DNA of 38,854 nt from RGIG3009 sp045630765 (GTDB lineage: Bacteria > Bacillota > Clostridia > Oscillospirales > Acutalibacteraceae): assembly GCA_045630765.1 (NCBI GenBank), contig JAZQTM010000074.1, forward strand, positions 1 to 38,854. The letters are read 5' to 3'. Each line of letters opens with the position of its first letter. Position 1 is the stretch's first letter. Both the position numbers and the translations under genes were made by a program. This document shows, in pieces, positions 24,605 through 33,240 of the stretch. The notes under the pieces are model-generated. The model saw only the letters and a program-made list of their open reading frames with translations. It was not told the origin of the DNA and made no database searches.

Positions 24605-25708
24605 ATGTCTGAAAAGCAGCCGCAACAGCACCGTTATTCCAAAAAAATACGCATTTGGACTATTGCAGGCTCCTCTGCTATGGCTCTGATCGGCGTTTTG
24701 TGCATAACGGCGTTCATTGTGATATCCTCTGTGCTGGGGAAAATCAATTTTTCCGGAAACGAGCCTGTGGATCCCAACGCCGATATCACGCTTACTCCGG
24801 ATGATGAGGAATATACCGGTGTTGTGGTAGATCCGTCGGAATATGATAACGCCGCTGCTGTATCGGATATTCCGTTGCGCGGAGATGGAAACGGAATTCA
24901 CAATATCTTGCTGGTGGGTGTGGACAGTCGCCAAAACAATTTTGTTGGCTTGTCAGATACCAACGTCATTATTTCCATCAACGACAATACAAAAACCATT
25001 AAAATGGTGTCCATTTTGCGTGATACTTGGGTATCCATTCCCGGGCGCGACAAAGACGGAGACGGGCAGGACGATATTTGCAAGTTCAACACCGCATACG
25101 CCTACGGTCGCCACACGTTGCAGCACAAGACCATCGCTCAAAATTTCCGCTTGGATATCGAAGATTATGTCGGTGTCAACTTCCAAGTGTTGCCTATTTT
25201 GATTGATGCGATGGGCGGATTGGATATTTCTTTGACCACCAAAGAAATGACGCAAATCCCCGCAGACGGTTGCTTTGTTTCCATCAACGCTGTCGACAAC
25301 TCAGGCTTTGTACCGCTAACAGGTGCGGCCGGTGTTTATCATTTAAATGGATTCCAAGCGATGGAATATGCGCGTATTCGTAAGATTGATAGTGATTTCC
25401 AACGAACGGCGAGACAACGCAAAGTGCTGACGTTGCTGATAGAAAAAGCAAAAACCATGAGTTATACTCAACTCATCAACGTCGTGTACAAAGCCGTTTC
25501 TCACGTAGACACGAATATGTCAACCGATGAATTCTTGGAGTTTGCCACTAATTCACTGACATATGCCTCTTATACGGTTGAAGGCGATTATCACATTCCG
25601 GAAGACGGCATGTATAAAGCCACTTCAATTTCCGGAAAAGGAAGCGGCATTTTGCTGACAGATCCGAAAACAACCGTCAAGAACCTGCACACGTATATTT
25701 ACGGATAA
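24605..25708 (+). CDS. LytR-CpsA-Psr (LCP) family cell-wall polymer ligase
   Basis: 367 residues. Short basic cytoplasmic tail, one membrane helix (about 17-44), an acidic stalk, then the LCP domain outside the cell. Key residues seen are LLVGVDSR (Asp107, Arg109), SDTNVIIS (Asp118), SILRDTWVSIP (Arg139, Asp140), KFNTAYAYGG-like segment, and MEYARIRKIDSDFQRTARQRKVL near the end. The family moves glycopolymers from lipid carriers to peptidoglycan. ATG 24605 has GGGAGG 7 bases upstream. It lies 46 bases after the transketolase genes and may share their transcript. Followed by a strong terminator. Confidence 0.93.
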   Translation: MSEKQPQQHRYSKKIRIWTIAGSSAMALIGVLCITAFIVISSVLGKINFSGNEPVDPNADITLTPDDEEYTGVVVDPSEYDNAAAVSDIPLRGDGNGIHNILLVGVDSRQNNFVGLSDTNVIISINDNTKTIKMVSILRDTWVSIPGRDKDGDGQDDICKFNTAYAYGRHTLQHKTIAQNFRLDIEDYVGVNFQVLPILIDAMGGLDISLTTKEMTQIPADGCFVSINAVDNSGFVPLTGAAGVYHLNGFQAMEYARIRKIDSDFQRTARQRKVLTLLIEKAKTMSYTQLINVVYKAVSHVDTNMSTDEFLEFATNSLTYASYTVEGDYHIPEDGMYKATSISGKGSGILLTDPKTTVKNLHTYIYG

Positions 25709-25710
25709 TA

Positions 25711-25746
25711 AAAAGCCGCCAACGTAACTTCGTTGGCGGCTTTTTT
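25711..25746. terminator. Bidirectional terminator between LCP and lipid kinase genes
   Basis: AAAAGCCGCCAACG (25711-25724) / CGTTGGCGGCTTTT (25731-25744), T-run on the plus strand and A-run for the minus strand. Confidence 0.88.
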
Positions 25747-25756
25747 CTTGTTACTA

Positions 25757-26650
25757 TCAATGACGCAGAAGAATGGATTGCGGAATATTTTTAACCGTAA
25801 TCGTTTCAGTGCCTTCGGCATATTCACCATCCAGCGACCACGGTAACGGTTGTTCCATAGAAAACGTTACCTCGGACGCTTTAAAGAAATCAAAGAGTTC
25901 CGGATCAAACTCAGCCGTATTAATCGAATTGAGAATGCGCGCCAGTTCCGCAGCGCCGGTAGGACGGTGCACTAAAATCACCTCAAACAATCCGTCGCTC
26001 ATATCCACGATTCCGGCATTGAGTTTCACCATGCCGGCAACAGACGTAGAATTGCAAACAGCGCCAAAGAGGTAATCCCCTTCGTAGCGCTTTTCCGCTG
26101 TTTCGACAATGATCTGGTGGCTACGAACCGAAAACAATTCTTTGCTTCCCTCTAACAAATACGCAAAATGGCCGAGCGCGTTTTTGGTGGTTTGCGGCGC
26201 ATTATACGAGGCCGCCGTAAAAATACCGAACGAAGCAATATACGAGAAATGCCGTACACCGTTAAATAAACCAACATCCATAGCGGCATCGTGACCGTCT
26301 AAGACACTCCGCAAAGCCGCTGCGGGCTGTGTTTTTAAATTCAAGCTGTTTGCAAAATCATTGGTACTTCCTGCCGGTATATACCCGAGCGGCACTTGCT
26401 TTTTGCAAGCAAGTAATCCGTCGATCACCTCGTTCAAAGTGCCGTCGCCGCCGCAACAGATAACAAGATCGTGGCGCGATGCTAATTGTTCGGTGATGCG
26501 CCGCGCATCACCGCGCGCACCGGTAATATGAACTGTCGGCACGTATCCCGCGCGACACAATCCATCTGTAAGCGGAAACAAAGCGGCACGCCCTTTTGCC
26601 TTCCCTGCAACCGGATTGATAATCAATAACACTTTTTGTAAGCTCGCCAC
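25757..26650 (-). CDS. YegS/BmrU-type lipid kinase (diacylglycerol kinase family)
   Basis: 297 residues. N-terminal LLIINPVAGKAKG, the catalytic-domain motif CCGGDGTLNEVIDGLL (GGDG at 67-70), and LGYIPAGSTNDFANSLNL are diagnostic. The C-terminal half ends with the typical SLDGEYAEGTETITVKN. Phosphorylates diacylglycerol or a related lipid at the membrane. The start is taken as GTG 26650, since GGAGGGA (26657-26663) is well placed; the ATG at 26788 lies beyond the intergenic promoters. Single gene. TTGACA and TATAAT are both present upstream on its strand (26694-26699 and 26681-26686) but only 7 bases apart, so its promoter is unresolved. Confidence 0.9.
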   Translation of the reverse strand: MASLQKVLLIINPVAGKAKGRAALFPLTDGLCRAGYVPTVHITGARGDARRITEQLASRHDLVICCGGDGTLNEVIDGLLACKKQVPLGYIPAGSTNDFANSLNLKTQPAAALRSVLDGHDAAMDVGLFNGVRHFSYIASFGIFTAASYNAPQTTKNALGHFAYLLEGSKELFSVRSHQIIVETAEKRYEGDYLFGAVCNSTSVAGMVKLNAGIVDMSDGLFEVILVHRPTGAAELARILNSINTAEFDPELFDFFKASEVTFSMEQPLPWSLDGEYAEGTETITVKNIPQSILLRH

Positions 26651-26737
26651 TGATGATCCCTCCCTACAATACCTTAATTTGATTATATCAAGCCTGTCAA
26701 CCACAACCGTGAAGAAAGTGTGAATTTTTCTTTTTGG

Positions 26738-26766
26738 TTGACAGTAACCATCTAAAATAGTACAAT
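26738..26766 (+). promoter_or_regulatory. Promoter of the surface-protein operon
   Basis: -35 TTGACA (26738-26743), 17-base spacer, -10 TACAAT (26761-26766). Confidence 0.8.
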
Positions 26767-26806
26767 ATCTTTTATGAACGTTTCCCACGAAACAAGGAGA
26801 ATCGAT

Positions 26807-27121
26807 ATGGCTTGGTTGTTCCGAAAACGCACAAAAGACAAACAGCCGTCTGCTGTTATTACCCTTGACGGAAAACTCATCACCTATGCCGTTCGCCGCG
26901 AAGAAACCGGTGAGATCGTAATCGGCAAGGACGGGCGTATTTGCGCAACCGAAGAGGAACTTGAACTGCGGTTTTCCGATGGATCAATCCCCTTTGCTTG
27001 TCCCCTCTCCTCTGTGGAATACGGCGAATTGATGAGCCACAACGGCGTGCTCATCACCGGTGATGACACCGTCACGGGCAAACGCATCACCGTGGTCGCT
27101 TATTACAAATATTACCGTTAG
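26807..27121 (+). CDS. Small protein of unknown function
   Basis: 104 residues, soluble and without a signal peptide. Sequence starts MAWLFRKRTKDKQPSAVITL and continues through a likely all-beta region (KLITYAVRREETGEIVIGKDG, GVLITGDDTVTGKRITVVAYY). I do not recognise a family. AAGGAGA stands 8 bases before ATG 26807, with a strong promoter 40 bases upstream, so expression is likely. It is 18 bases before the LamG protein gene and is the first gene of this operon. Its cytoplasmic location contrasts with the two surface proteins that follow. Confidence 0.65.
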   Translation: MAWLFRKRTKDKQPSAVITLDGKLITYAVRREETGEIVIGKDGRICATEEELELRFSDGSIPFACPLSSVEYGELMSHNGVLITGDDTVTGKRITVVAYYKYYR

Positions 27122-27139
27122 AAAGGTAGGATACTATCT

Positions 27140-28144
27140 ATGCGCTTACATACCCTTATCGGCTCGCTCGCCTTCGCTGCTCTGCTCACCGTTGCGCCTT
27201 GCTTTTCCGTAGCAGCAGTGGAGCCGACGCCGGATGACACGATTACTGCCCCCGAGGTGAATTGTATTCGTCTTGTCACGGAACCCGATGACATCTCCGA
27301 AGACGTCTATTACGTGATGAACGGCAACAAAAACAGCGGACCCGATTCTTTCACTTGGGTAGAAAACAGCATAGCCGGAACCGCGTTGCAATTAGACGGC
27401 AACACCCAACACATTCGCCTTGCCACCGACCGTGTTAAAGAACTTACTGCCTTCACCTTTTCCGCTTGGTTTAACTGGGCAGGAAACGACGATAGTGAAA
27501 ACCAGCGTTTGCTGTGCGTTTATAAAAACGAGAATCACAGTTTGATCGTTTCTCCGCACAACACCTATCCGGCAAAAGGCTTGGACGGTATTGAATTGAG
27601 CTTGGAAGATCCGCAAACCGAACCAATTTCGCTCTATCATCCGGTAGCAAAAAACGTTACCGCAGCACTGCCCGTCAACGAATGGCACCATTTGGCAGTA
27701 ACTTTGTCCGATACGGAAGTGGCCTTGTACATTGATGGCGCTTTGTACGCCTCTCAAGCGCTGGAAAACTTTTCGGTTTCCACTATGGATCTGTACCGCT
27801 TAGTGATCGGTAGTGAATTCGATGGTGACGCTAACTTTAACGGTCTTGTGGACAACGCATTGTTGTACGACGACGTATTGGAGTATGATCAGATCCGATT
27901 ACTGGCAGAAAACAGAGATCCGTTGGCAGGCGGCACCCCCACCACCAAAAAGGAAACTTTAGCAACCAAGCCCCGTGTTGACGATACCACATCAGACGAT
28001 ATCCGTCCCGTTCACATTTTGGGACTTTCACCAATCGTTTTCGCTGTATTGGGCTGCTTCTTGGTGCTGGTGATCATCCTGTCGTTAGTACTGAGCTTTT
28101 TCCGCAAAAACAACCAGAAATGGCAAGAGGAGGATCACCCGTGA
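27140..28144 (+). CDS. Membrane-anchored LamG/concanavalin-like surface protein
   Basis: 334 residues. Sec signal peptide (about 1-26, LIGSLAFAALLTVAPCFSVAA), then a LamG-type beta-sandwich (about 60-250). Its markers are GTALQLDGNTQHIRL, FTFSAWFNWAGN, NEWHHLAVTLSDTEVALYIDG and FNGLVDNALLYDDVL. A Thr/Lys-rich linker and one C-terminal membrane helix (about 297-321) follow, with a basic tail. Probably a sugar- or protein-binding domain held on the outer face of the membrane; no catalytic domain is seen. It overlaps the next gene by four bases (GTGA), so the two are translated together. Confidence 0.82.
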   Translation: MRLHTLIGSLAFAALLTVAPCFSVAAVEPTPDDTITAPEVNCIRLVTEPDDISEDVYYVMNGNKNSGPDSFTWVENSIAGTALQLDGNTQHIRLATDRVKELTAFTFSAWFNWAGNDDSENQRLLCVYKNENHSLIVSPHNTYPAKGLDGIELSLEDPQTEPISLYHPVAKNVTAALPVNEWHHLAVTLSDTEVALYIDGALYASQALENFSVSTMDLYRLVIGSEFDGDANFNGLVDNALLYDDVLEYDQIRLLAENRDPLAGGTPTTKKETLATKPRVDDTTSDDIRPVHILGLSPIVFAVLGCFLVLVIILSLVLSFFRKNNQKWQEEDHP

Positions 28145-28797
28145 AAAAACTTCTTATTTTCGTATTGTGTGCGATCCTTCTTTCTCTGATCGCAGCACCG
28201 TTATCGACAGCAGCCGTGGATAACGATAACGTAACACAAACCTATAAATTAACTGTTCTCGGTGATGACACGTTGGTTTTCAACGCAGAAAATGCGCCTA
28301 CATTATGGGAAAAACCCACGTTGACCGGCGGACAGTATATGACGGCTACCGGCTCGCTGACCGTACATAACACCACCTCCACCGAGCAAAAAATCGGGTT
28401 GCGCGTCGTAGAACTCCCCTTTGATAATGAGGAAGCCTTGCGCTATCTAAACCACGTGTATATTACCGTTCGAAAAGGCAGTACCGTGTTGTATGAAGGT
28501 CCCTATAGCCGCATCAATGACGATCGTGATTTTAATTTGAACACGATACTCGCCGCCAATAAAAAAGTGGAGTATTTCATTGACTTGCGTTGTGAGTACG
28601 CTTACACGGGAACAGGCTTTGCCGAAGAAGACGTGATCAAATGGGACTTTTATGCCGTGAATGAGGAAGCGGACGATACTACCGCATCCCCGTCTTTCAC
28701 CAACCCTGCCCTATGGGAAGTGCTTTTCGCCTGCGGTATCGCCGTACTTCTCCTCGGTGGTATTTTCGTGTATACCCGTTTTATCAAGAATCGTTAA
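28141..28797 (+). CDS. Signal-peptide surface protein with C-terminal membrane anchor, unknown function
   Basis: 218 residues. Signal peptide (about 1-25, LLIFVLCAILLSLIAAPLSTAA), a beta-rich ectodomain, and a C-terminal helix (about 191-213) followed by IKNR. The ectodomain pattern (ATGSLTVHNTTSTEQKIGLRV, then VIKWDFYAVN) is reminiscent of the beta-sandwich in TasA/camelysin-like or pilin-like proteins, but this is only a resemblance. GTG 28141 follows GGAGGATCACCC; its codon overlaps the stop of the LamG gene. Shared topology suggests both proteins form a complex at the cell surface. Last gene before a strong terminator. Confidence 0.75.
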   Translation: MKKLLIFVLCAILLSLIAAPLSTAAVDNDNVTQTYKLTVLGDDTLVFNAENAPTLWEKPTLTGGQYMTATGSLTVHNTTSTEQKIGLRVVELPFDNEEALRYLNHVYITVRKGSTVLYEGPYSRINDDRDFNLNTILAANKKVEYFIDLRCEYAYTGTGFAEEDVIKWDFYAVNEEADDTTASPSFTNPALWEVLFACGIAVLLLGGIFVYTRFIKNR

Positions 28798-28811
28798 TCA
28801 CCGCTAATTAG

Positions 28812-28852
28812 AAAGCGGCTGCAGCAAAAATTTTGCTGCAGCCGCTTTTTTT
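28812..28852. terminator. Bidirectional terminator between the surface operon and aspS
   Basis: AAAGCGGCTGCAGCAAAA / TTTTGCTGCAGCCGCTTT around 28812-28848, followed by T residues; A-rich flank on the other side. Confidence 0.88.
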
Positions 28853-30632
28853 ATTCTTCAACAGGCAATAAGGAAAGTCCTAACTCGCCAAGTTGTGCAT
28901 CGTCCACCGAGGACGGGCACTGTGTCATAAGTTCGGTCATATTTTGCACTTTCGGGTACGCAACCACATCGCGCAGAGTCGGTGCGCCAAGCATTTGCAT
29001 AACCAAACGATCAAGACCGAGCGCCATACCGCCGTGCGGCGGTGCGCCGTACTTAAATGCATCGGTTAAATAACCGAATTTAGCATAGGAAACTTCGTCG
29101 GAAAGTCCCAGTGCACGGAACATCTTCTTTTGCAGTTCCGGATCCGTAATACGGATAGAACCACTTGCCATTTCGATACCGTTAAGCACCAAATCATAAG
29201 CTTTGGCAAACACACGCGCCGGATCGCTATCCAAATACGGAATGCATTCATCCAAAGGTGAGGTGAAGGGATGGTGCATCGCCACCCACATGTTCTGCTC
29301 TGCATCCCACTCAAAGAACGGGAAATTAATAATCCACAACAGATCAAAGCCTTCACGTTTGATATTCAACTTGTCAGCCAATTCCAACCGCAACGCGCCC
29401 AAAACCGTGAGAACAAGTTTGGATACGGTATCCGCGACCAGCAGCACCACGTCGCCTTGTTCAGCGCCCAATTTAGCAAGCAATGCCTGCATGGTTTCTT
29501 CCGTCAAGAATTTACCGAACGAGGAAGAAACGCCTTCCTCTGTCCAGCGCACCCACGCCAAACCTTTGGCACCAATGCCTTTTGCATGCTCGGTAAGCTT
29601 ATCAATATCCTTACGGGAAACACTCTTGACCGCATCCTTGGCAACGATACCGCGAACGGATCCGCCGCCTTCGATTGCGGAGGTAAATACACCAAAACCG
29701 CAATCTTTCACAACGTCACTGACATCGCACAATTCCATACCGAAACGGGTGTCCGGCTTATCCGAACCGAAACGCTCCATCGCCTCCGTGTAGGTCATAC
29801 GCGGCAACGGCAACGGAATATCCACGTTTAAGATTTCCTTAAACACGTGTTTCATAAACCCTTCGCCGATCTCCAAGACATCCTCTACGTCGACGAAGGA
29901 CATCTCCAAATCGATCTGCGTGAATTCGGGTTGACGGTCAGCACGCAGGTCTTCGTCACGGAAACAACGTGCAAGCTGGAAATAGCGATCGAAACCGGCG
30001 ACCATCGACAACTGCTTATACAACTGCGGCGACTGCGGTAACGCGTAGAATTCGCCTTTGTGTACACGGGACGGCACCAGGAAGTCACGTGCACCCTCCG
30101 GCGTAGAACGCACCAAAATGGGCGTTTCCAGCTCTACAAACCCTTGAGAATCAAAATAATCACGCGTTGCCTTTGCGATCTTGTGACGCAACAAGAGGTT
30201 GCGCTGTAAATCAGGACGGCGCAGATCCAAATAGCGATATTTCAAGCGCATTGCCTCTGCGGTGTTGGAATTTTCCACGATCTCAAACGGCGGGGTTTCC
30301 GCTTTGTTGAGAATGCGCAGTTCTTCGACCGCAATTTCCACTTCACCCGTGGGGATCTCATTATTGATAGACGAGCGAACGCGCACCGTACCGGTCGCGG
30401 CAAGCACGTATTCACCGCGGACGGTGAATGCTTTATCAAAGATATCGCGCGCCGTGTTATCGTCAAACGCTAACTGCACAATACCCGTGCGATCACGCAG
30501 ATCAATGAAGATCAATTGACCGAGATCGCGTTGGCGCTGTACCCAACCGTACACCGTAGCGGTTTCGCCCGCGTGCTCTCTGCGGAAATCACCGCAATAG
30601 CGGGTACGCTTCATTCCTTTGATCGTTTCCAT
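28851..30632 (-). CDS. aspS: Aspartyl-tRNA synthetase
   Basis: 593 residues, bacterial-type length including the GAD insertion domain (about 280-420). N-terminal OB-fold: TATVYGWVQRQRDLGQLIFIDLRDRTG. Motif 2: FQLARCFRDEDLRADRQPEFTQIDLEMSF; aspartate site QSPQLYKQ; motif 3: GGMALGLDRLVMQML. Charges tRNA-Asp (or both Asp and Asn tRNAs; not resolved here). Its ATG directly follows the hisS stop codon, and AGGGG lies within the end of hisS, so it is translated from the shared message. Confidence 0.97.
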   Translation of the reverse strand: METIKGMKRTRYCGDFRREHAGETATVYGWVQRQRDLGQLIFIDLRDRTGIVQLAFDDNTARDIFDKAFTVRGEYVLAATGTVRVRSSINNEIPTGEVEIAVEELRILNKAETPPFEIVENSNTAEAMRLKYRYLDLRRPDLQRNLLLRHKIAKATRDYFDSQGFVELETPILVRSTPEGARDFLVPSRVHKGEFYALPQSPQLYKQLSMVAGFDRYFQLARCFRDEDLRADRQPEFTQIDLEMSFVDVEDVLEIGEGFMKHVFKEILNVDIPLPLPRMTYTEAMERFGSDKPDTRFGMELCDVSDVVKDCGFGVFTSAIEGGGSVRGIVAKDAVKSVSRKDIDKLTEHAKGIGAKGLAWVRWTEEGVSSSFGKFLTEETMQALLAKLGAEQGDVVLLVADTVSKLVLTVLGALRLELADKLNIKREGFDLLWIINFPFFEWDAEQNMWVAMHHPFTSPLDECIPYLDSDPARVFAKAYDLVLNGIEMASGSIRITDPELQKKMFRALGLSDEVSYAKFGYLTDAFKYGAPPHGGMALGLDRLVMQMLGAPTLRDVVAYPKVQNMTELMTQCPSSVDDAQLGELGLSLLPVEE

Positions 30633-31946
30633 TTACATATCCCCTAACAGTTGTGCCACGTCGGCAAACTGCCGATCCAGCGATTTGTTGTATAAAACCG
30701 TATAAAGACCATCATCAAGATCCACGTCCGTGATCTCACCGGTCGCCATATCTTTAAGCTTTGCCTTGCCGGTTTCAAGCTCCGTATCTCCCACAACAAT
30801 AGTGTACAGAGCATGCAACTTATCGGCATACTTCATTTGCGCTTTCAGTCCCCTGCCGACGGTATCGCATTCCACCGAAACGCCGCCCTCGCGTAACTGA
30901 TTAGCAAGCGCAAAACAACGTTTTGCCGCCGCATCGCCCATCGAGGCGAGATACAGATCGCAAACGGGTTCTTTCGGAATCGGCGCATTCTGCGCGTGCA
31001 ATACCATTAACAAGCGCTCAATCCCCATGCCGAAACCAAGCGACGGCAAATGCGGTCCGCCCAGTTCCTCGCACAAACCGTCATAGCGACCACCGCCGCA
31101 TACAACTGCTTGCGCGCCGAGCGCGTCGGACACGAACTCAAACACAGTACGTGTATAATAATCCAAGCCGCGAACAATGTGCGGATCAAGCGAAAATTCA
31201 ATACCAGCTGCCGTCAGGTATTCCTGCACCTTGTGGAAATGCTCCTGACAATCGTCACACAAATAATCAACAATCACCGGTGCATCCGCGGCGATAGCGG
31301 AACATATCGGCGATTTGCAGTCCAAAATGCGCATCGGGTTGCGTCCCAACCGATCGCGGCAAGTTTCGCACAAATCTCCCTGACGCTCCTCAAAGTAAGC
31401 TTTCAGCGCTTCATGATACGCTTTGCGGCAGGTCGGGCAACCGATAGAATTGATATGCAACGACACACCCTCAACCGATAACGCCTTGAGAACGTTGTGT
31501 GCAACGGCAATCACTTCTGCGTCTGCTGCCGGAGATGCCGTACCGAAACACTCAATACCGAACTGGTGGAACTCACGCAAACGTCCCGCCTGCGGTTTTT
31601 CATATCGATAGCAAGAAGTGACGTACGAAGCCTTTATAGGAAGCGCCTCATTGTGAAGTCCGTGCTCCAAAAGCAGACGCATAGCGCCCGCCGTTCCCTC
31701 CGGACGAAGGGTGATCGAACGACCGCCTTTATCTTCAAAGGTATACATTTCCTTTTGTACCACGTCGGTTGTTTCACCCACCGAACGCTGGAACAACTCC
31801 GTGTGCTCAAAAACCGGCATACGGATCTCACGATAGCCGTGATCGCGTGCGACCTGTAAAGCGGTACGCTCCACGTATTGCCATTCGTGACTTTCGTTGG
31901 GCAGCACGTCCTGCGTGCCGCGAATTGCTCTTGTAATCAATGCCAT
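30633..31946 (-). CDS. hisS: Histidyl-tRNA synthetase
   Basis: 437 residues. ITRAIRGTQDVLPNES at the start, motif 2 region SYRYEKPQAGRLREFHQFGIECFG, histidine motifs GLDYYTRTVFEF and CGGGRYDGL, motif 3 LGFGMGIERL, and a C-terminal anticodon-binding domain from about residue 335. A Cys-rich insert (CPTCRK...CETCRDRLGRNPMRILDCK) is the usual bacterial/Clostridial form. AAAGGGA upstream of the ATG is spaced a little far. Between mgsA-like gene and aspS in the same direction. Confidence 0.97.
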   Translation of the reverse strand: MALITRAIRGTQDVLPNESHEWQYVERTALQVARDHGYREIRMPVFEHTELFQRSVGETTDVVQKEMYTFEDKGGRSITLRPEGTAGAMRLLLEHGLHNEALPIKASYVTSCYRYEKPQAGRLREFHQFGIECFGTASPAADAEVIAVAHNVLKALSVEGVSLHINSIGCPTCRKAYHEALKAYFEERQGDLCETCRDRLGRNPMRILDCKSPICSAIAADAPVIVDYLCDDCQEHFHKVQEYLTAAGIEFSLDPHIVRGLDYYTRTVFEFVSDALGAQAVVCGGGRYDGLCEELGGPHLPSLGFGMGIERLLMVLHAQNAPIPKEPVCDLYLASMGDAAAKRCFALANQLREGGVSVECDTVGRGLKAQMKYADKLHALYTIVVGDTELETGKAKLKDMATGEITDVDLDDGLYTVLYNKSLDRQFADVAQLLGDM

Positions 31947-31963
31947 GATGTTATCGTCCCTTT

Positions 31964-32377
31964 TTATTTCGTACTGTTAGACGGATTAACAATATTACGC
32001 CAATCCAAGTCGCCGCGCTCCAAGCCGTGAATCAACACCTCTGCCGAGGCAATGTTGGTCGCAACCGGAACGTTTCGCATATCACACAAACGGAACATAT
32101 CGCTCTCGTTCATTTCGTTTTCTTTGCTTGTCATCGGATCGCGGAAAAACAAAAGAAGGTCAATCTCATCACAGGAAATACGCGCCGAGATCTGTTGTGC
32201 GCCACCTTGGGCACAGCTTAAATAACGGGTTATCTGCAAACCTGTGGCTTCAGATACCAACTTACCCGTCGTGCCGGTAGCACACAGGTTGTGACGGCTG
32301 AGAATACCACAGTACGCGATACAAAACTGCACCATGAGTTCTTTTTTTGCATCGTGTGCGATCAACGCAATGTTCAT
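31964..32377 (-). CDS. Methylglyoxal synthase-like protein, catalytic positions altered
   Basis: 137 residues of the MGS-like fold: NIALIAHDAKKELM, ATGTTGKLVSEATGL (phosphate site), GGAQQISARI, DLLLFFRDPM and PVATNIASAEVLI. In E. coli MgsA (recalled numbering) Asp71, His98 and Asp101 are catalytic. A gap-free alignment gives Ala60, Asn87 and Asn90 here, while His19, Asp20 and Asp91 equivalents are kept (His8, Asp9, Asp80). So conversion of dihydroxyacetone phosphate to methylglyoxal is doubtful; a binding or regulatory role is possible. GGAGAG precedes the ATG. It follows minD by about 20 bases, as mgsA often sits at the end of Clostridial min operons. Confidence 0.8.
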   Translation of the reverse strand: MNIALIAHDAKKELMVQFCIAYCGILSRHNLCATGTTGKLVSEATGLQITRYLSCAQGGAQQISARISCDEIDLLLFFRDPMTSKENEMNESDMFRLCDMRNVPVATNIASAEVLIHGLERGDLDWRNIVNPSNSTK

Positions 32378-32397
32378 CTGCTTCTCTCCTTTACCAA

Positions 32398-33138
32398 TTA
32401 CGCTTGCATGCGCCGCAAATCGGCAAGCAAAATGTCCTCTCCTAAATAACGTCCTGCGATGTTAGCAAAGCAAGTGCCGGCATTGGATTCCACCGGCAAC
32501 GGTTTGCCGTACGCATTGGCAACCGCCACTTCTTCATCCTCCGGTAACACGCCGATCAGCTGCAATGCCGCCGTATCGATGAGTTCATCAATATCCGGCA
32601 TCTTACCGCGCAAGATCGGATCTGGCCGTAGACGATTGATAATAAGTCTGGCAGGTATTTCCCGCTTACGCAACAACCGTGCAATGATCTGCGCGTCTCT
32701 GGCACACACCATATCGGGTGTTGTCACAACGAAGGCACGATCGGCACCGGCAACAGCAGTTTCAAAGCCGCGACCGATACCGGCAGGACAGTCAACAATG
32801 ACCTCATCATAGTAGCGTGAAAAACCACGACAAAGGCGGGCCATATCCTCTGGTGTTGCCAGTTTGTCCAAATCAACGGGAGCCGGCAGCACAAACACGT
32901 CGGGGCAAATGGGCGAAGGATAAATAGCGCCCGCCGGCTGACAAGAGCCTGCAAGAACGTCTGCCATATCGTACACCGCAGTGCCGGCAATTCCCAGCAT
33001 AACATCCAAACTACGCAAGCCGGCATCACCGTCCACAAGCAACACACGACGACCACGGCGTGCCAATGCACACCCTAATCCCGCCGAAACCGTGGATTTA
33101 CCGGCGCCACCTTTTCCGGACGTAACAACTGAAATCAT
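32398..33138 (-). CDS. minD: MinD/ParA family septum-site ATPase
   Basis: 246 residues. Deviant Walker A SGKGGAGKSTVSAGLG (Lys9, Lys14), VLLVDGDAGLRSLDVMLG, and Walker B region EVIVDCPAGIGRG are as in MinD. MinD binds the membrane via a C-terminal amphipathic helix; here the tail (LGEDILLADLRRMQA) is short and less basic than usual, so membrane binding is uncertain. ATG 33138 is used because the longer in-frame start (33192) would include the promoter. MinC and MinE are not adjacent. First gene of a likely minD-mgsA-hisS-aspS unit. A general ParA-like ATPase cannot be excluded. Confidence 0.85.
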   Translation of the reverse strand: MISVVTSGKGGAGKSTVSAGLGCALARRGRRVLLVDGDAGLRSLDVMLGIAGTAVYDMADVLAGSCQPAGAIYPSPICPDVFVLPAPVDLDKLATPEDMARLCRGFSRYYDEVIVDCPAGIGRGFETAVAGADRAFVVTTPDMVCARDAQIIARLLRKREIPARLIINRLRPDPILRGKMPDIDELIDTAALQLIGVLPEDEEVAVANAYGKPLPVESNAGTCFANIAGRYLGEDILLADLRRMQA

Positions 33139-33160
33139 ACCTTCACCCCCACTTGGAGAA

Positions 33161-33189
33161 AGTATATCACAAATTTGCTTTCGTGTAAA
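33161..33189 (-). promoter_or_regulatory. Promoter of minD
   Basis: Minus strand: -35 TTTACA (33184-33189), 17-base spacer, extended -10 TGA-TATACT (-10 at 33161-33166). Back to back with the pheS promoter, ten bases between -35 boxes. Confidence 0.7.
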
Positions 33190-33199
33190 CAATTTGTCC

Positions 33200-33227
33200 T
33201 TGCTTTTTTTAAAAAAACTGGTATAAT
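33200..33227 (+). promoter_or_regulatory. Promoter of pheST
   Basis: -35 TTGCTT (33200-33205), 16-base spacer, consensus -10 TATAAT (33222-33227). Starts the T-box leader. Confidence 0.75.
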
Positions 33228-33240
33228 ATCCTTATTAAAC

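Noticed and set aside
26780..26795. parS-like sequence CGTTTCCCACGAAACA upstream of the surface operon
   Set aside because: Only 12 of 16 bases fit the ParB site and the central CACGTG is broken. No parAB genes are near.
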